Positions 9,460-22,927 of a stretch of 64,000 bases of DNA are shown here, in pieces. The stretch comes from Lentzea jiangxiensis (GTDB lineage: Bacteria; Actinomycetota; Actinomycetes; Mycobacteriales; Pseudonocardiaceae), in assembly GCF_900104175.1 (NCBI RefSeq), contig NZ_FNIX01000002.1, forward strand, positions 124,001-188,000, in the 5' to 3' direction. How positions within the stretch are numbered: the stretch's first letter is position 1; each line of letters begins with the position of its first letter. The position numbers and the translations under genes are program-made. Below the pieces are notes generated by a model. The model had not been told where the DNA came from. It made no database searches and saw nothing but the letters and a program-made list of their open reading frames with translations.

Positions 9460-10417
9460 AGCTCAGCAACCAGGCCACGTCGCGCACCAGCGCGTGCCGC
9501 CAGCCCACCCGGTCGTGCCCCGACGGCGACCGGTTCACCCGCACCGCCGCACCCGCCTGCGCCGCGAGCTCCTCCACGACCGAGCAGTGCCGGTGCGTCC
9601 GAGGCTCGTGCTCGCCGACGTCGAACGCCACCCGCAACCCCGACAGGTCCGGCAGGGCGCTCAGGCGTTCGGCGGTGTCCCCACCGGCGGGCCCGTCCAG
9701 GGACAGGCCCCGGTCCGGCAGGTCGCGCGTCCACCAGAACGACCCCGACTGGCACGCCACCCGCGTCACGAGGTCCGGGAAGTCGAGCGCCGCCCGGAAA
9801 GCGCTGAGACCGCCCAGGCTCTGCCCGGCGACCACGAACCGCGAGAGGTCGACCGCCACGCCGTTGCTCGCCAGCAGCGGCAGCAGCTCGTCCCGGATCG
9901 CCTGCCACAGCTCGGGTGAGCTGTACTCGGCGGCGCGATCACGGGGCGTGGGGAGGAAGACCAGCGTCGCCGGCGGCATCTCGCCGTTCTCCACCGCGGA
10001 CTCGAAGGCGGCGAGAGCGGGGTGTGCGTACATCCAGTCGTCGCCGTCGAGCAGCAGCACGACCGGTTCGCCGCCCTGGTGCACGCGCACCGTCTTGCGC
10101 CCCAACGCGCCTGTCCACCGGATGCGCAGCGACGGCACGTCCAGCACCTCGTCGGGTCCGACGACGGGCCAGTGCGGCTGCGGCTCGAGGTCCGGGGTCG
10201 TGAAGATCGACCGGTTCGGGCCCGCTCCGGCCGGGTTCGACGGGTCGGCGTGCTCCTCGCCGTCGGCGTCGGCGAAGTGGTACGTCACGCGCAGCCGGGG
10301 TGGCATCTCGACCTCGGCGGCGAAGAGGTCGCCTTCCTCGTGCCGCAGCTCGACCGGGGCCAGCACGTCCTCGAACCGGAGCTCCGCGGGCCCTCCGCGC
10401 CACTCGAACCTCGTCAT
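9458..10417 (-). CDS. cchJ: siderophore esterase (CchJ/Fes-like)
   Basis: A 319-residue alpha/beta hydrolase of the enterochelin-esterase type. An N-terminal beta-sandwich-like part (about 1-115) precedes the hydrolase domain, which has the nucleophile elbow VAGQSLGG near residue 197 and a His in SPSGHD near 300. No signal peptide, so cytoplasmic. ATG overlaps the stop of the exporter gene upstream (ATGA). In coelichelin biosynthesis the equivalent esterase is thought to release or process the peptide because the NRPS has no thioesterase. An alternative role is hydrolysis of the ferric complex after uptake. Confidence 0.85.
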   Translation of the reverse strand: MTRFEWRGGPAELRFEDVLAPVELRHEEGDLFAAEVEMPPRLRVTYHFADADGEEHADPSNPAGAGPNRSIFTTPDLEPQPHWPVVGPDEVLDVPSLRIRWTGALGRKTVRVHQGGEPVVLLLDGDDWMYAHPALAAFESAVENGEMPPATLVFLPTPRDRAAEYSSPELWQAIRDELLPLLASNGVAVDLSRFVVAGQSLGGLSAFRAALDFPDLVTRVACQSGSFWWTRDLPDRGLSLDGPAGGDTAERLSALPDLSGLRVAFDVGEHEPRTHRHCSVVEELAAQAGAAVRVNRSPSGHDRVGWRHALVRDVAWLLS

Positions 10418-12117
10418 CGGGCCACCGCCAGCTGGTAGGAGGAGTCGCGGCCGAGCAGTTCGCGGTGCGTGCCCTCGGACGTCACCGTGCCGCCGTCGAG
10501 GACGATCACGCGGTCGGCGGCGTCGAGCAGCGCGGGGCTGCTCGTGAGCACGATCGTCGTGCGGCCGCGGCGCAGCTCGGCGAGGTTGCGGGCGATGAGC
10601 TGCTCGGTCACCGCGTCGACGGCCGTGGTCGGGTCGTGCAGCACCAGGATCTCCGGGTTCGCGGCCAGGGCGCGGGCCAGGGACAGGCGCTGGCGCTGGC
10701 CGCCGGACAGGTTCGCGCCGCGGTCGCGGACGGCGTAGTCGAGGCCTTCGGAGTGCAGCGCCACCACGTCGGTCAGCATCGCGGCGGACACCGCCTCCTC
10801 CACCGACGTGCTGGTGCCGGACGGGTCGACGTTCTCGCGCAGGGTGCCCGCGAACACCTCGTGGTGCGACGGGTTCACCAGCAGGTGGGTGCGCAGGCTC
10901 TCGATCGACAGCGACGCGACGTCGTGCTTGCCCACCCGCACGACGCCCTCGTACGACGACGGCGGCACGTCGGCGGACAGCACCGACGCCAGCTCGGCCG
11001 CGGCCTGCGGCTGGTAGGCCGCGACCGCCACGAACTCACCGGGCTCGACCGAGAACGTCAAGTCCCGCAACGTCCCGTGGGTGACCGACGAGAGCTCGAG
11101 GCCGCTGTCCGGGTCCGGTTCCTCGACGCCCGGCGTCATGCGGGCCGGCGCCGCCAGCACCAGCGCCATCCGTTCCGCCGACGCCCGCGCGATCATCACG
11201 TACTTGGGCATCTCGGAGAACAGCTTCAGCGGCTCGATCAGGAACTGCGCGAGCCCGACGACCATCACGAGCTCGCCGATCGTGATGTCGCCCCGGAACG
11301 TCAGCAAGCCCGCCCACAGCGTGACCGCCGCCGCCAGCACCGAGTTCAGCGCCAGCGACAGACCGGCGTAGACGCCGTTCACGCGCGCCACGACGATCGA
11401 CTGCTCCTTGGCCTCGGTGCTCACCTTCCGGTACGCCTGGAAGGCCGCGTAGCTGCCGCCGAAACCGTGCAGCGGCCGCAGACCCGCGATCAGGTCGGAC
11501 ACCTTGGCCCCGGCCCGCGCGACCTTCGCCTGCTGCACCTGCGTGTTCGAGCCGATCCGCCGGGACATGACGCCCAGCACGCCCAGGATCCCCACCGTGC
11601 CGGCGAAGACCAGCACGCCGAGCGGCACGCTGATGACCGCCAGCACGACACCGGTGATCACCACCGAGACCAGCGAGCTGATCAGCAGCGGCACCACCTC
11701 GATGATGTCCGCCGTCTGGTCGGCGTCCTCGGTGGCGACGGTGAGGACCTCGCCGGACTTCAGGTCGATCTCGCGGGCGACCGGCCGCAGGCCGCGGTCG
11801 GCGACCGCGACCCGCCACCGGTGCGCCTCCGTGGTGTTCGCCTTCTGCAGGATGCGCATGCCGAACCGCCACGAGTACGACACCGTCGCCATGACGAGCC
11901 CGAGCGCCAGCAGCGCGAGGCCGAGCGAGCTGAGCCGGCCGCCGCGCAGCGCGTACTCGACGATCACGCCGAGCAGGATCGGCACGGCGGTCTCGGCTGC
12001 CTGGTAGGACCCCATCAGCAGGGTCCCGGCCGTCATGGCGCCGCGGTTGCGGCGCAGGGCGATCCGCAGGATCTCCCTGCCGGTGCGGACTTCAGTGTTC
12101 GTCAACGTGGCGCGCAA
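10414..12117 (-). CDS. cchI: ABC exporter half with degenerate ATPase site (CchI-like)
   Basis: About 567 residues: an N-terminal six-helix exporter domain and a C-terminal nucleotide-binding domain. The ATPase domain is unusual. Where Walker A is expected the sequence reads [17 protein letters not shown], with no Gly-Lys-Ser/Thr. The Walker B region is [11 protein letters not shown] rather than LVLDEATSALD. The H-loop His is replaced ([10 protein letters not shown]), and the Q-loop Gln appears lost. The signature LSGGQRQR is intact. It can therefore only work in a heterodimer, presumably with the half encoded at 22924-24720. The start is TTG within the end of the NRPS gene (26-base overlap); a second TTG 12 bases later is possible. 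Likely exports the apo-siderophore. Confidence 0.88.
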   Translation of the reverse strand: MRATLTNTEVRTGREILRIALRRNRGAMTAGTLLMGSYQAAETAVPILLGVIVEYALRGGRLSSLGLALLALGLVMATVSYSWRFGMRILQKANTTEAHRWRVAVADRGLRPVAREIDLKSGEVLTVATEDADQTADIIEVVPLLISSLVSVVITGVVLAVISVPLGVLVFAGTVGILGVLGVMSRRIGSNTQVQQAKVARAGAKVSDLIAGLRPLHGFGGSYAAFQAYRKVSTEAKEQSIVVARVNGVYAGLSLALNSVLAAAVTLWAGLLTFRGDITIGELVMVVGLAQFLIEPLKLFSEMPKYVMIARASAERMALVLAAPARMTPGVEEPDPDSGLELSSVTHGTLRDLTFSVEPGEFVAVAAYQPQAAAELASVLSADVPPSSYEGVVRVGKHDVASLSIESLRTHLLVNPSHHEVFAGTLRENVDPSGTSTSVEEAVSAAMLTDVVALHSEGLDYAVRDRGANLSGGQRQRLSLARALAANPEILVLHDPTTAVDAVTEQLIARNLAELRRGRTTIVLTSSPALLDAADRVIVLDGGTVTSEGTHRELLGRDSSYQLAVAR

Positions 12118-15100
12118 TCGCTTCGGGGGTGGAGAGGGACAGCAGGTCCCGGATGGTGACGACGGGGCCGAACTCGCGGCGCAGCAGACCGATGAGGCGC
12201 ACGGCGAGCATCGAGTGCCCGCCCAACTCGGTGAAACCGCTCGCCATGCCCACCTCGTCCTCGTCGAGGTCGAGCGCCTCCGCGAACATCTCGCGGACGA
12301 GCGTCTCGGTCTCGGTCAGTTCCCGGTCCTCGGCCTTGGTCATCAGCGTGCCGAGCGGGCGGGCCTCGGGCAAGGCCGACGTGTCCGCCTTGCCGTTGAC
12401 CGTGAGCGGGATCGCGTCCACCGCGGCGTAGTGCGTCGGCCGCAGGTAGTCCGGCATGCCCGCGCCGACCTCGGCGGCGATCGGCGGGATGTCCGCCCCG
12501 TCGGCCAGGACCAGGTAGGCCGCGAGCCGGTAGGCGCCGTCGACCTGCGGGTCGGCCTGTGCGACGGCGGCGACGAACCGGACGTCCGGGTGCGCGGCGA
12601 ACCGCGCCTCGACCTCGCCCAGCTCGACGCGGTGGCCGCGGATCTTGACCTGCTTGTCGGTTCGCCCGAGGTAGAGCAGGTTGCCGTCGGAGCGCCGGAT
12701 CACGAGGTCGCCCGTCCGGTACATCCGCTGGCCGGGGACCCACGGGCACGCCACGAATCGTTCCGCGGACTGCCCAGGCTGGCCGAGGTAGCCGCGCGCG
12801 ATGCCCACACCGCTCACGTACAGCTCGCCCGCGACCCCGTCCGGCACGTGCCGCAGCCACGGGTCGAGGACGTGGACATCGGTGTTGTCGATCGCCACGC
12901 CGACCACCGGGTCGACGCAGTCGAACGTGCCGACGCCGAGCGTGTTGATCGTGTACTCCGTCGGCCCGTAGAGGTTGTAGCCGACCACGCCGGGGGTGTC
13001 GGCGAGCAGCTGCCACAGCGCCGGCGTGACCGCCTCACCGCCCAGCAGCACCAGCGCCGGCTTGTGCTCGCCACCGAGCAGCCCCTCGGCCACCAGTTGC
13101 TGCGCGTAGGTCGGCGTCACGTTGACGACGTCGATCTCGTGCTCCAGGCAGTACTCGACCAGCCCGGTGGCGTCGCGGCGCAGCTCCTCGTCGCAGATGT
13201 GCACCTCGTGGCCGTCGGCGAGCCAGAGCAGCTCCTCCCACGACATGTCGAAGGCGAACGACACGGTGTGCGCGATCCGGAACGTCCGGTGCCCGTGCTC
13301 GGCCAGCACCGGCTCGAAGATCCGCCGCTGGTGGTTCACCAGCATGTTGGTCAGGCCCGCGTACTCGGTCACCACGCCCTTGGGCTTGCCGGTCGAGCCG
13401 GACGTGTAGATCGTGTAGGCCGCGTGCCGGAGCCGGTTCGGGTTCTCCGGTTCGAACGTGGTCACCGGCTCGGCGTCCGGCCACGGCTCGTCGAGCACGA
13501 ACACCTCGCCGGAGATCCTGGGCGCCACCGCGGTGGTCGTGATGACCAGCGACGGCCGTGCGTCGTCGATGATCGCGGCGATCCGCTCGTCCGGGTGGTC
13601 CAGCTCCAGCGGCACGTACGCCGCGCCGCAGCGCAGGATGCCGAACAGCGCGACGACCCAGTCCAGCGACCGCGGCACCGCGATGGCGACCGACGTCTCG
13701 ACGCCCACGCCCTTGTCGCGCAGCACTCCGGCCAGGTGACGGCTGCGGTCCCTGAGCTGCGCGAAGGTCATCGTCGCGCCGTGCGCCACGAGAGCGACCC
13801 GGTCGGGGTTGCGGTCGGCGGCCTGGTCGAACAGGTCGACGACCGTGAGGGTGCCGAAGTCGTTGGCGGGGTTGAGGACCGGCTGCGGACCGGTGCCCGC
13901 GATCGCGCCCAGCGGCCCGTCGGCGGTGAGGTCCCGCAGGATCCGCAGGTACTCGTCGAACAGGCGCTCGGCCCGCGCGGGGGCGGTGACCTCCGGCCGG
14001 TACTCGAGCTTGACCGTCAGCCGGCGGCCCGGCGTCACGACCCAGGTGAACGGGTAGTGCGTGGAGTCCTCCGACTCGTGGCCGACGATGCCGTTGGCGC
14101 GGTTGAGCTCGTCGAACGTGCTGTCGTCCAGGAAGTTCTGCAGCACGAACAGGGTGTCGAAGAGCTGGTCGTGGCCGCTGGCCCGCTGGATCTCGCCCAG
14201 CCCGACGTGCTCGTGCTCCATCGCGTCGACCCGCGACGCCTGCACGCTCGCGAGGAACTCGGGCACGGTGTCGTGCGGACGGGCGGACACGCGCATCGGC
14301 ACGGTGTTGAGCAGCACGCCGACGATGTCCTCGGTGCCTTCCTCCTCGCGCCCGGAGACCGTGACGCCGAAGACCGCGTCACCCCGTCCGGTCTCGCTGC
14401 CGAGCAGCACCCCGAGAGCACCCGTGACGACGGAGTTCAGCGTGACGCCGTGCCTGCCGGCCGTCTTGCGCACGAGGTCGGAGTCCTCTTCGGACAACGT
14501 GCGCACGATCTTCGTCGGCAGTGAGTCCGAAGTGGACCCGTCGCTGAGCAGCGTCGGGCCCGGCAGGTCCGCGAGGTACCCCGCCCAGAACCGTTCCGCG
14601 GCCTGCTGGTCCTTGGCCGCGAGCGCGCGGCAGTGGTTCTCGAAGCTCGGCGCCGGCGTGGTGTCGGGCCGGTCGCCGTTCAGCAGCGCCCGGTAGGCGC
14701 CGAACAGGTCGCGCAGCACGATCTCGCGCGACCACCCGTCCCACAGCAGCAGGTGGTAGCTGAACAGCAACGCGTCCGTGCCGTCCGGCAGCCGCAGCAC
14801 GGTGAGCCGCACGAGCGGAGGCCGTTCGAGGTCGAAGCCCCGGGCGCGGTCCTCGGTCCGCATCGCCTCGACGGTGTCGTGGTTCAGGACGTCGACCACG
14901 CGCACCTCCGCCTCGCCGCCGGGCGTGATGACCTGGACCGGCGTGCCGTCCTCGTCCGCGAACCCGGCACCCACGACGGGGTGCTTGGCGATGACGTGCC
15001 GCACGGCCTTCGCCAGGGCGTCGGTGTCGAGCCGCCGGTCGAACGCGAAGTAGCTCTGCGCGACGTAATGGCCGGCGTTGCTGCTGAGGGCCTGGAAGTA

Positions 15101-18100
15101 CAGACCCCGCTGCAACGGCGACAACGGCGCGGTGCGGGTAGTCGTGACCGAGGTGTCCGCGATCCGTTCGAGCGCCAGCAGCCACCGCGCCGCGATCTCG
15201 TCCGACACGTCCTCGGAGAGCGCGAACGTGGCTTTGAGGCTCCCGCTCGTCGTGTCGGCCCAGCAGTTCACCTCGACCGCGTACGGGCTCGGCTGGGAAC
15301 CCGTGTCGAGGTGCAGGGCCTGCGACTCGCTGCCGCGCCCGAGGTAGTTGAACAGCACCTGCGGCCGCGGCAGCGCGGCCAGCACCGGCGCGGTCTGCGG
15401 GTTGAGGTACCGCAACCGCCCGAACCCGACGTGCCGCTCCTCGTCCGGCTGCCGCGCCGTGAGCTCCCGCGCGGCCTCGATCGGGTCGGTGTGCGGGCTG
15501 AGCTTCACCGGCGCGATGGAGGTGAACCAGCCGACCGTGCGCGTGTAGTCGTGGTGGTCCAGAACCGGCACACGGCCGTGGCGTTCGAGCTCGACCACGA
15601 GGTCCGTCGGCGTGCCCTGGATTTCGGTCAGCGCGGTGCGCAGCGCGCCGCACAGCAACTCCGTCAGGCCGAGGCCGAGGGCCTGCGGAGCGGTGCGCAC
15701 CACCCGGTCGGTGATGTCGGCCGAGAGGGTGACGGTGACTTCGCGCTGGACGCCGATCTCCGGGGTCAGCGGCGGGGTGTCGAGCACCTCGACCCAGTGG
15801 CGCAGGTCGGCGCCGGACTGCGCCTGGAGGGTCAGGGCGCTCGCGTAGGCGCTGAACGGGGTGGTGGTCGGTGCGAGGTCTTCGCCCCGCACGGCCGCGG
15901 CGATGTCGTCGAGGAGGATCAGCCAGGAGACGGCGTCCACGGCGAGGTGGTGGACGACGACGACCAGGGTCTTCGAGTCTTCCAGCCAGGTGAAGGCGGT
16001 CAGGACGCCGGACTCGGGGTCGAGGCGGCGGGCTGCCCGGCCGGCGGCGGTGTCGAGGTCTCCGGTGGCGGTGACGACCGACCCCGCCCGCGCGTCCGGA
16101 TCGATGCTCAACGACCACACGCCGTGCTCGACCGTAAGCCGCATCCGCAGCGCCGCGTGCGTCTTCACCACCGCCCGCGCGGCCCGTTCGGCGTCGGCGA
16201 GGCTCGCGCACGGCAGGTGCCGCGCCTGTGCGAACAACCGGAGGTCCCCGCCCAGCTCCCGCTGCCGCAGCACGATCGGCGTCGGCACCACGGCCCCGTC
16301 CGCGACCTCGGGGACGGCGGTCACCGGAACAGGCGCGGCAGCCGGGGCGACGGCGGCGGCCAGAGCGCGCGGAGTCTTGTGCAGGAACAGATCGCGCGGC
16401 GCGAGCCGCACCCCGGCCGCACGCGCCCTGTTCACCACGCCGATCGCGATGATGCTGTCCCCGCCGGCCACGAAGAAGTCCGTGTCCGCGTCGACCGGCA
16501 CCCCGGGCAGCACGTCGGCGAAGATGCCGACCAGCGAGTCCAGCGCAGGCGAAGCGACCGGCACCGCGGCCGGTTCGTCCGCGACCCGGGCCCGCTGTTC
16601 CAGGGCCTTGCGGTCCAGCTTCCCGTTCACCGTCAGCGGCAGCGCGGGAAGCGGGAGGAACCGCTGCGGCACCATGTGCGCGGGCAGCTTCGACGAGAGC
16701 ACAGCCGCAACGTCGGAAGCAGGTGACCCTACGACGTGCGCGACGAGGTGGTCGAGGGTGTCCGCCACGGTCACGGCCACGTCGACGACACCGGGGACGG
16801 CGCGCAGGGCCGACTCGACCTCGCCGAGCTCGATGCGGAAGCCCTTGAGCTGCACCTGGTCGTCGGCGCGGCCGACGAACTCCAGCGAGCCGTCCAGCGC
16901 GCGCCGGGCCAGGTCGCCCGAGCTGTACATGCGCGAGCCGTCGCCCGCGAACGGGTCCGCCACGAAACGCGCCGACGTCAGCGACGGCTTGTCGTGGTAG
17001 CCCTGCGACAGCTGCGGGCCGGACACGTAGATCGCGCCGACCTGGCCGGGGGCGACCGGGCGCAGCGACGGGTCCAGCAGGTACGTGCGCAGGCCCGGGA
17101 CGGGGCCGCCGATCGGGCTGACCTCGCGGCCGGACGTGAAGTCCGCCGGCTCCAGCACGCGGTGCGTCACGTGGACCGTGGTCTCGGTGATGCCGTACAT
17201 GTTCACGAGCTCGGGCCGCGAGGTGCCGTAGCGCTCGACCCAGCCGGAGATGCGCGACAGCTCCAGCGCCTCACCGCCGAAGATCACGCGGCGCAGCGCG
17301 GTCAGCGGCTCGCCGAGCCTGTCCGCCTCGACGAACTGGTAGAACGCCGACGGCGTCTGGTTGAGCACGGTGACCCCGCGCGCACGGACCAGGGCGTGGA
17401 AGTCGACGGGGGAGCGGGTCAGGGCGTGGTCCGGCACGAGCAGCTCGCCGCCGTGGACCAGGGCGCCCCACAGCTCCCAGACCGCGAAGTCGAACGAGTA
17501 CGAGTGGAACTGCGTCCACACGTCGTCCGGGCCGAAGCCCATGTCGGGCTGGGTGTTCGCGAGCAGCGCCACGACGTTGGCGTGTGACACGACAACGCCC
17601 TTGGGCTTGCCGGTCGAGCCGGACGTGTAGATCACGTACGCCGGGGTGCGCCAGTCGAACGAAGGCAGCGGCGCGTCTCCCGGGACCTCCTCGCCGTGCA
17701 CCAGCACCCGTGCCGCCACACCGGCCTCCGCGAGCAGCCGCTCGAAGCGCTCCCGGTGCTCGGCCTCGACCAGCACGACCTGCGGTGCCGAGTCGGCGAG
17801 GACGTACCGCAGGCGCTCGTCCGGGTACGCGAGGTCCAACGGCACGTAGGCGCCGCCGGCCGACACGATGCCGACCAGCGCGACGACCTGCTCCAGCGAA
17901 CGCCCGATGGCGACCGCGACCCGGTCGTGCGGTCCGACCCCGGCGTTGACCAGGGTCCGGGCGAGCCGGTTCTTGGCGTCGGCCAGCATCCCGTACGACA
18001 GGCCCTCGGCACTGCCGTCGAGGTGGCACGTCGTCACGGCCCGCGCGGACGGGTCGCGCGAAGCCGCCGCGTCGAACAGCTCCGCCAGCGTGGCCGGTTC

Positions 18101-21100
18101 GACCTCGGCCGCGGCCCGCGCCGTGCCGAAGGACGGCGCGGGAACGCTTTCCCCGTGCAGCAACGAGTTCAGCGTGTCCGAGAACGCCTGCACGATCGCA
18201 CGGGCACCCTCGCCGCGCACGACGGTCGTGTCGTGGATCAGGTTGAAGCGCAGCCCGCCGTCCAGCGACCGCTCGACCACCAGCGTCAGCGGGTAGTGCG
18301 AGGCGCCCTCGTTGACGATCTCCTCGATCGTGAACGGCCCCTTCAGCGCGGTCACGTCCGTGGCGACGTCGAACACCACGAGCGTGTCGAACGCCCCGCC
18401 GTGCTCGGCCAGCCGCCCGATGCGGGTCAGCGACACGTGCTGGTGCGGCAGCACCGCGGTCTGGTGGTCGCGCACCGACTCCAGCAACGACCGCGCGGTC
18501 GACGACGCGGACCACCCGACGCGCACGGGGACGGTGTTGATGAACAGGCCGACCATCTCGTCGATGCCCGGCACGTCGGCGTCGCGCCCGGACACCGTCG
18601 ACCCGAACACGACGTCCCGGCTGCCCAGCAGCGCGCCCAGCGTCACGCCCCAGGCGCTGTGCACGGCGGCACTCAGCGGCACACCGGCGGCTCGCGCCGC
18701 GGCGTCCAGGTCCGGGGCCGCGTCGACCACCATGTCGGCGAACGACTCCGACGCCGTGTGCCCCTCCGCCACGAACGACGGCGAGGTGAGCCCGGCGAGC
18801 TCCGACGCCCAGACCCGGTCGCTCTCGTCGGCGTCGGCGTCGGCCAGCCAGCGCACGTAGTCGGCGTAGCTGCCGCGCACGTGCACCGAACCCGGGGTGT
18901 CGTACTCGGCCAGCAGCGCGCGCAGCATCGGCGGCACCGACCAGCCGTCCGCGATGATGTGGTGCACGGTCTGGACCAGCACGAACCGCTGCGGTGCCGT
19001 GCGGATCAGCGTGTAGCGCATCAACGGACCGGTCGCGAGGTCGAACCCGGCGACGCGGTCGCGTTCGGCGTACTCCCGGATCTCCTCCTCGGTCATGCCC
19101 TGACCGTCCACAGTGGAGAACTCTGGTCGGACACCGGACTCCAGCACCGACACGACCCGGCCGTCGGCGAGACCGGTGAAGCGGGCGGCGAGGTTCGGGA
19201 ACAGCTCCAGCACGCGGGTCGCGGCCGCTTCGAGCCTGCGGGCGTCCACGGCGCCGGTCAGGGTCAGCAGCTGCTGCTCGACGTACCGGTGCGCCGACTC
19301 GCCGTCGAAGATCGAGTGGAAGTAGAGGCCCTCCTGCAACGGCGTCAGCGGCAGGACGTCCCGCAGCGCGGGGGAGTCCAGCGCGTCGACGTCGGCCTGC
19401 GTGAGCGGCACCAGGTCGAAGTCGCTGGGGGAGTGGCCGCCCTCGCTCAGCGCCGCCAGACCCTCCAGCGCCTCGACGAAGTACGAGCCGATCTTCTCGG
19501 TGTCGGCGTCGGTGAACACCCCGGACGGCCACGAGATCACCGTGACCAGCTCCAGTTCGCCGTCGGCGCCGGGCTCGGCGGAGGCGTTGAACTCCAGGGC
19601 GCGCGGCAGCCGCATCGCCGGGTCGCGCTTCTCACCGAGCTGGCCCGCGTTCTCCGCGAGCTGCCAGTCGCCGGTGGTGCCGCCGCCGAACCGGCCCAGG
19701 TAGTTGAACAGCACCTGCGGCCGCGGGGCATCGAAGTCGTGGCGTCCCAAGTACCTCAGCGCCCCGTACGAGACGCCGTTGCTCGGCACCCGTGCGAGGT
19801 CCTCCTTGACCCGCTTCAACGCCGAGCCCAGGTCGTCGACGTCGACGGGGTCCACCGTCACGGGGAACAGCGTCGTGAACCAGCCGACCGTGCGGGACAG
19901 ATCGGGGTCGAGCGGCACGAACCGGCCTTCGCGGCCGTGCCCCTCCAGCTCGACGTGCGCGAAGGTCTGGTCCTGCCCGTTGTCGCGCCGCCACTTCGCC
20001 AGCGCGACCGCCAGACCGGTCAGCAGCACGTCGTTGACCCTGGCGTGGAACAGTGCGGGCACGTCGCCCAGCAGGGCGGCGGTGGACTGGGACCCGACCG
20101 TCACCGTGCGGACCCGTTCGCCCGCGACGACATCATCGTCGGTCAGCTCGCGGCGGCCGAGCAGCCGGTCCTCACCCGGCAGGGGCCGCCGGTAGTACTC
20201 GCGGTCCGCCTCGAAGCCCGCCTGCTCCAGCAGTTGGGTCCAGCGCCGGAACGACGTGCCGACCGGCCGCAGCTCGACCGGGGCACCGGAGGAGACCTGC
20301 TGCCAGGCCAGCGCGAGGTCGTCGAACAGGATGCGCCACGAGACGCCGTCGACCACGACGTGGTGGATCACGATCACGAGCTGCCGGGCCCCGGACCGCC
20401 ACACCGCGCGCAGCATGACGCCCGCGTCGGGGTCCAGTTCCCGGGTCGCCGCGGCGACGCACTCCTCCAGCGGCGCGGTGCTCTCCTCCCACAGCGCCCG
20501 CCCGTCCTGCGGGATGTCGAACGACCAGCGCTCGCCGCGGACCAGCTTGGCGCGCAACATGTCGTGCCGCTCGACCAGGGCGTTGAGGATCTGCGTCAGG
20601 GCGTCGGCGGTCAGCGCTTCGGGCGTGTTCAGCACGACCGACTGCACGAACCCGTCGATCGCGTCAGTGGTCTCGCCGAGCCACTGGACGATCGGCAACC
20701 CCGCCACCGGCCCGGTGGGGACGTCGTCGTGGTCGACCGCGGAAGCGCCGTCCCGCGACGCGACGGCGGCCAGCGCGCGAGGCGTGCGGTGGACGAAGAT
20801 CTGGGTGGCCGTGACGAAGACGCCCTCGGCCCGCAGCGCGGACAGCAGCGAGATCGCGAGGATGCTGTCGCCGCCCAGCTCGAAGAAGTCCTGGTCGGCG
20901 CCGACCTGCTCGACCCGCAGCACCGACGCGGCGGCGGAGCAGATCGCGGCCTCGACGTCGTTCTCGGCCGCGGTCACCGGACCGGTCTCGACCGCCGGCT
21001 CCGGCAGCGCGCGGCGGTCGAGCTTCCCGTTGGGCGTCAACGGGAACTCGCTCATCACCACGATGTGCGCCGGCACCATGTACTCGACGAGGTTCTCGGT

Positions 21101-22894
21101 CGCCCACTGCTTCACGGCGTCCGCGGTCAGCTCGTCGTCCGACGGGACGACGTAGCCGACGAGGTAGTTGCCCCCGGCCGAGTTCTTCCTGACCACGACG
21201 CACGTGTGGCGCACCCGCGGGTGCTCGGCCAGGGCGACCTCGACGTCCTCCAGTTCGAGCCGCATGCCGCGGATCTTGACCTGGTTGTCGACGCGGCCGA
21301 GGAAGTCGAGCGACCCGTCCGGGGCGAACCGCGCCAGGTCGCCGGTCCGGTAGAGGCGCGACCCGTCGGAGGCGAACGGGTTCGCGACGAACCGCGACGC
21401 CGTCAGGCCCGGTGCGTTCACGTAACCGCGCCCCAGCAGGAAACCACCGATGTAGAGCTCCCCGCCGACGCCGACGGGGCACGGCCGCAGCTCGTCGTCG
21501 AGCACGTACAGGTCGGTGTTCGGGTTCGCCTTGCCGATGGACGTCGACAACCGCTCGGCCTCGCCGCGGTAGATCACGTGCGAGACGCCGATCGTGGCCT
21601 CCGCGGGGCCGTAACCGTGGTACATCGGGATGTCGAGCTGCGTGCGGAACCGGTCGTACAGCTCGGGCGTGAGCACCTCGCCGCCGCACCACACGTGCCG
21701 CAGGCTGGAGAGCTCCCCGTCGCCCGCGATGTTCAGCAGCACGTCCAGCATCGACGACACCAGGTACACGAACGTCACGCGGTGGCGGGCGATCGTGTGC
21801 AGCAGGTGGTGCGGGTCGCGCTCGCCGCCGGACCGCACGACGACGGTCCGCCCGCCGCACACCAGCGGCAGGAAGACCTCGTTGACCGAGATGTCGAACG
21901 ACAGCGGCGCCTTGAACAGCGAGGCGTCGGAGTGTCCGAAGTGGAGGATCTGGTCCACCTGCCACAGCAGGCGTTCGCTGATGGCCTCGTGCCGGATCAT
22001 CGCGCCCTTGGGGCGGCCGGTCGAGCCGGAGGTGAACATGACGTACGCGAGCTGTGCGCCCTTGACCGAGATGTCCGCGGGCTCACCGGAGTAGCCGGAG
22101 AAGTCCCACTGCGCGAGGTCGACCGCGACGGCGGGAGGCTCGCCCTCCTGGCCGGTGCCGAGGAGCAGCACCACCCGGGCGTCGGTGATCACGGACTCGC
22201 GGCGCGACGCCGGCCACTGCGGGTCGAGCGGCACGAAAGCGCCCCCGGCCTGCAGCACGGCCAGCAGGCTGATCACCATCTCGGCCGAGCGGTCCAGCGA
22301 GATGCCGACGACCTGCTCGGTGGTCAGACCGCGCTCGAGCAGGTGGCGGGCGAGCTGGTTGGACAGGGCCAGCGCCTCGCCGTAGGTCACCGCCCGGTCG
22401 CCGTCGTTGATCGCGACGGCGTCGGGGCGCTGCCGGGCCTGTTCGCGGAACAGCTCGACGACGGACGGCCGGTCGCGCGGGAACTCGTTGTCGTTCCAGC
22501 GGGCCAGGTCCGCGAGCCGCTCCTGCGCGGTCTGCGAGGTCAGGGTGCCGATGGCGCGGTGGGGGAACTCCGCGAGGTCGTCGAGCACCCGTTGCGCCTC
22601 GGCGGCGTCCACGCCGTCCGGGAGCGGGATCGTCCAGCCGTCCGGGGTCTCCGCGACGTCGGACCGCTGCCCCTTGTCGGCCCACACGAGCAGGTCGCCG
22701 AACGGCGTGGCGGGGGTGAGCTCGAAGCCGTCGACCCGGAACGCCGGGTCGGCCCAGTGGTGCAGCGCGACGGCGGTCGCGATGGCGATGGTCCGCTGCG
22801 GGTACTCACCCGCCCGGCGCCGAACGGAGGCGATCCGGGCGGTCGGAAGAAGTACGTCACGCTCGGCCATCTGTTCCATCGACGACTCAGCCAT
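12092..22894 (-). CDS. cchH: trimodular NRPS, coelichelin synthetase type
   Basis: 3600 residues, domains A-PCP-E-C-A-PCP-E-C-A-PCP. Approximate positions: A1 140-640, PCP1 650-715, E1 730-1165, C2 1175-1590, A2 1600-2090, PCP2 2115-2180, E2 2195-2585, C3 2590-3000, A3 3015-3490, PCP3 3525-3595. Phosphopantetheine sites are GGDSI, GGDSI and GGHSM. E domains have [10 protein letters not shown] and [11 protein letters not shown] domains have HHIIADGWS and [10 protein letters not shown]. Specificity residues, aligned to GrsA, read DINYWGGIG (N5-formyl-N5-hydroxyornithine), DFWNIGMVH (Thr) and DMENLGLIN (N5-hydroxyornithine). Domain order, codes and lack of a thioesterase all match CchH. The first 135 residues resemble a leftover condensation C-terminus. 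The start is uncertain: ATGs also occur at residues 6 and 9. Confidence 0.96.
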   Translation of the reverse strand: MAESSMEQMAERDVLLPTARIASVRRRAGEYPQRTIAIATAVALHHWADPAFRVDGFELTPATPFGDLLVWADKGQRSDVAETPDGWTIPLPDGVDAAEAQRVLDDLAEFPHRAIGTLTSQTAQERLADLARWNDNEFPRDRPSVVELFREQARQRPDAVAINDGDRAVTYGEALALSNQLARHLLERGLTTEQVVGISLDRSAEMVISLLAVLQAGGAFVPLDPQWPASRRESVITDARVVLLLGTGQEGEPPAVAVDLAQWDFSGYSGEPADISVKGAQLAYVMFTSGSTGRPKGAMIRHEAISERLLWQVDQILHFGHSDASLFKAPLSFDISVNEVFLPLVCGGRTVVVRSGGERDPHHLLHTIARHRVTFVYLVSSMLDVLLNIAGDGELSSLRHVWCGGEVLTPELYDRFRTQLDIPMYHGYGPAEATIGVSHVIYRGEAERLSTSIGKANPNTDLYVLDDELRPCPVGVGGELYIGGFLLGRGYVNAPGLTASRFVANPFASDGSRLYRTGDLARFAPDGSLDFLGRVDNQVKIRGMRLELEDVEVALAEHPRVRHTCVVVRKNSAGGNYLVGYVVPSDDELTADAVKQWATENLVEYMVPAHIVVMSEFPLTPNGKLDRRALPEPAVETGPVTAAENDVEAAICSAAASVLRVEQVGADQDFFELGGDSILAISLLSALRAEGVFVTATQIFVHRTPRALAAVASRDGASAVDHDDVPTGPVAGLPIVQWLGETTDAIDGFVQSVVLNTPEALTADALTQILNALVERHDMLRAKLVRGERWSFDIPQDGRALWEESTAPLEECVAAATRELDPDAGVMLRAVWRSGARQLVIVIHHVVVDGVSWRILFDDLALAWQQVSSGAPVELRPVGTSFRRWTQLLEQAGFEADREYYRRPLPGEDRLLGRRELTDDDVVAGERVRTVTVGSQSTAALLGDVPALFHARVNDVLLTGLAVALAKWRRDNGQDQTFAHVELEGHGREGRFVPLDPDLSRTVGWFTTLFPVTVDPVDVDDLGSALKRVKEDLARVPSNGVSYGALRYLGRHDFDAPRPQVLFNYLGRFGGGTTGDWQLAENAGQLGEKRDPAMRLPRALEFNASAEPGADGELELVTVISWPSGVFTDADTEKIGSYFVEALEGLAALSEGGHSPSDFDLVPLTQADVDALDSPALRDVLPLTPLQEGLYFHSIFDGESAHRYVEQQLLTLTGAVDARRLEAAATRVLELFPNLAARFTGLADGRVVSVLESGVRPEFSTVDGQGMTEEEIREYAERDRVAGFDLATGPLMRYTLIRTAPQRFVLVQTVHHIIADGWSVPPMLRALLAEYDTPGSVHVRGSYADYVRWLADADADESDRVWASELAGLTSPSFVAEGHTASESFADMVVDAAPDLDAAARAAGVPLSAAVHSAWGVTLGALLGSRDVVFGSTVSGRDADVPGIDEMVGLFINTVPVRVGWSASSTARSLLESVRDHQTAVLPHQHVSLTRIGRLAEHGGAFDTLVVFDVATDVTALKGPFTIEEIVNEGASHYPLTLVVERSLDGGLRFNLIHDTTVVRGEGARAIVQAFSDTLNSLLHGESVPAPSFGTARAAAEVEPATLAELFDAAASRDPSARAVTTCHLDGSAEGLSYGMLADAKNRLARTLVNAGVGPHDRVAVAIGRSLEQVVALVGIVSAGGAYVPLDLAYPDERLRYVLADSAPQVVLVEAEHRERFERLLAEAGVAARVLVHGEEVPGDAPLPSFDWRTPAYVIYTSGSTGKPKGVVVSHANVVALLANTQPDMGFGPDDVWTQFHSYSFDFAVWELWGALVHGGELLVPDHALTRSPVDFHALVRARGVTVLNQTPSAFYQFVEADRLGEPLTALRRVIFGGEALELSRISGWVERYGTSRPELVNMYGITETTVHVTHRVLEPADFTSGREVSPIGGPVPGLRTYLLDPSLRPVAPGQVGAIYVSGPQLSQGYHDKPSLTSARFVADPFAGDGSRMYSSGDLARRALDGSLEFVGRADDQVQLKGFRIELGEVESALRAVPGVVDVAVTVADTLDHLVAHVVGSPASDVAAVLSSKLPAHMVPQRFLPLPALPLTVNGKLDRKALEQRARVADEPAAVPVASPALDSLVGIFADVLPGVPVDADTDFFVAGGDSIIAIGVVNRARAAGVRLAPRDLFLHKTPRALAAAVAPAAAPVPVTAVPEVADGAVVPTPIVLRQRELGGDLRLFAQARHLPCASLADAERAARAVVKTHAALRMRLTVEHGVWSLSIDPDARAGSVVTATGDLDTAAGRAARRLDPESGVLTAFTWLEDSKTLVVVVHHLAVDAVSWLILLDDIAAAVRGEDLAPTTTPFSAYASALTLQAQSGADLRHWVEVLDTPPLTPEIGVQREVTVTLSADITDRVVRTAPQALGLGLTELLCGALRTALTEIQGTPTDLVVELERHGRVPVLDHHDYTRTVGWFTSIAPVKLSPHTDPIEAARELTARQPDEERHVGFGRLRYLNPQTAPVLAALPRPQVLFNYLGRGSESQALHLDTGSQPSPYAVEVNCWADTTSGSLKATFALSEDVSDEIAARWLLALERIADTSVTTTRTAPLSPLQRGLYFQALSSNAGHYVAQSYFAFDRRLDTDALAKAVRHVIAKHPVVGAGFADEDGTPVQVITPGGEAEVRVVDVLNHDTVEAMRTEDRARGFDLERPPLVRLTVLRLPDGTDALLFSYHLLLWDGWSREIVLRDLFGAYRALLNGDRPDTTPAPSFENHCRALAAKDQQAAERFWAGYLADLPGPTLLSDGSTSDSLPTKIVRTLSEEDSDLVRKTAGRHGVTLNSVVTGALGVLLGSETGRGDAVFGVTVSGREEEGTEDIVGVLLNTVPMRVSARPHDTVPEFLASVQASRVDAMEHEHVGLGEIQRASGHDQLFDTLFVLQNFLDDSTFDELNRANGIVGHESEDSTHYPFTWVVTPGRRLTVKLEYRPEVTAPARAERLFDEYLRILRDLTADGPLGAIAGTGPQPVLNPANDFGTLTVVDLFDQAADRNPDRVALVAHGATMTFAQLRDRSRHLAGVLRDKGVGVETSVAIAVPRSLDWVVALFGILRCGAAYVPLELDHPDERIAAIIDDARPSLVITTTAVAPRISGEVFVLDEPWPDAEPVTTFEPENPNRLRHAAYTIYTSGSTGKPKGVVTEYAGLTNMLVNHQRRIFEPVLAEHGHRTFRIAHTVSFAFDMSWEELLWLADGHEVHICDEELRRDATGLVEYCLEHEIDVVNVTPTYAQQLVAEGLLGGEHKPALVLLGGEAVTPALWQLLADTPGVVGYNLYGPTEYTINTLGVGTFDCVDPVVGVAIDNTDVHVLDPWLRHVPDGVAGELYVSGVGIARGYLGQPGQSAERFVACPWVPGQRMYRTGDLVIRRSDGNLLYLGRTDKQVKIRGHRVELGEVEARFAAHPDVRFVAAVAQADPQVDGAYRLAAYLVLADGADIPPIAAEVGAGMPDYLRPTHYAAVDAIPLTVNGKADTSALPEARPLGTLMTKAEDRELTETETLVREMFAEALDLDEDEVGMASGFTELGGHSMLAVRLIGLLRREFGPVVTIRDLLSLSTPEAIARHVDEH

Positions 22895-22908
22895 CCCTTC
22901 ACGATCGG

Positions 22909-22927
22909 TGAAGGTAGCCTAACCTAA
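22909..22927. promoter_or_regulatory. iron box (DmdR/IdeR-type operator) before the NRPS gene
   Basis: TGAAGGTAGCCTAACCTAA on the plus strand, 15 of 19 matches to the reverse complement of the actinobacterial iron-box consensus TTAGGTTAGGCTCACCTAA as I recall it. It sits 14 bases before the NRPS start and overlaps the stop codon of the upstream exporter gene. This suggests a separate iron-repressed promoter for cchH inside the operon. Confidence 0.7.

Noticed and set aside
10414-12117. Exporter half considered as a pseudogene because Walker A is missing
   Set aside because: The frame is intact over the full length, the signature motif is perfect, and the partner shows the complementary loss, which argues for a functional heterodimer.
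12092-22894. Possible missing thioesterase due to frameshift at the end of the NRPS
   Set aside because: The final carrier domain is followed directly by a natural stop overlapping the exporter gene; the absence of a thioesterase is normal for CchH-type synthetases.
17696-22927. 1743-residue open frame on the plus strand opposite the NRPS gene
   Set aside because: Composition is rich in Arg, Gln, His, Val and Asp with no recognisable domain; it is the antisense shadow of a high-GC gene whose minus-strand reading gives a complete NRPS.
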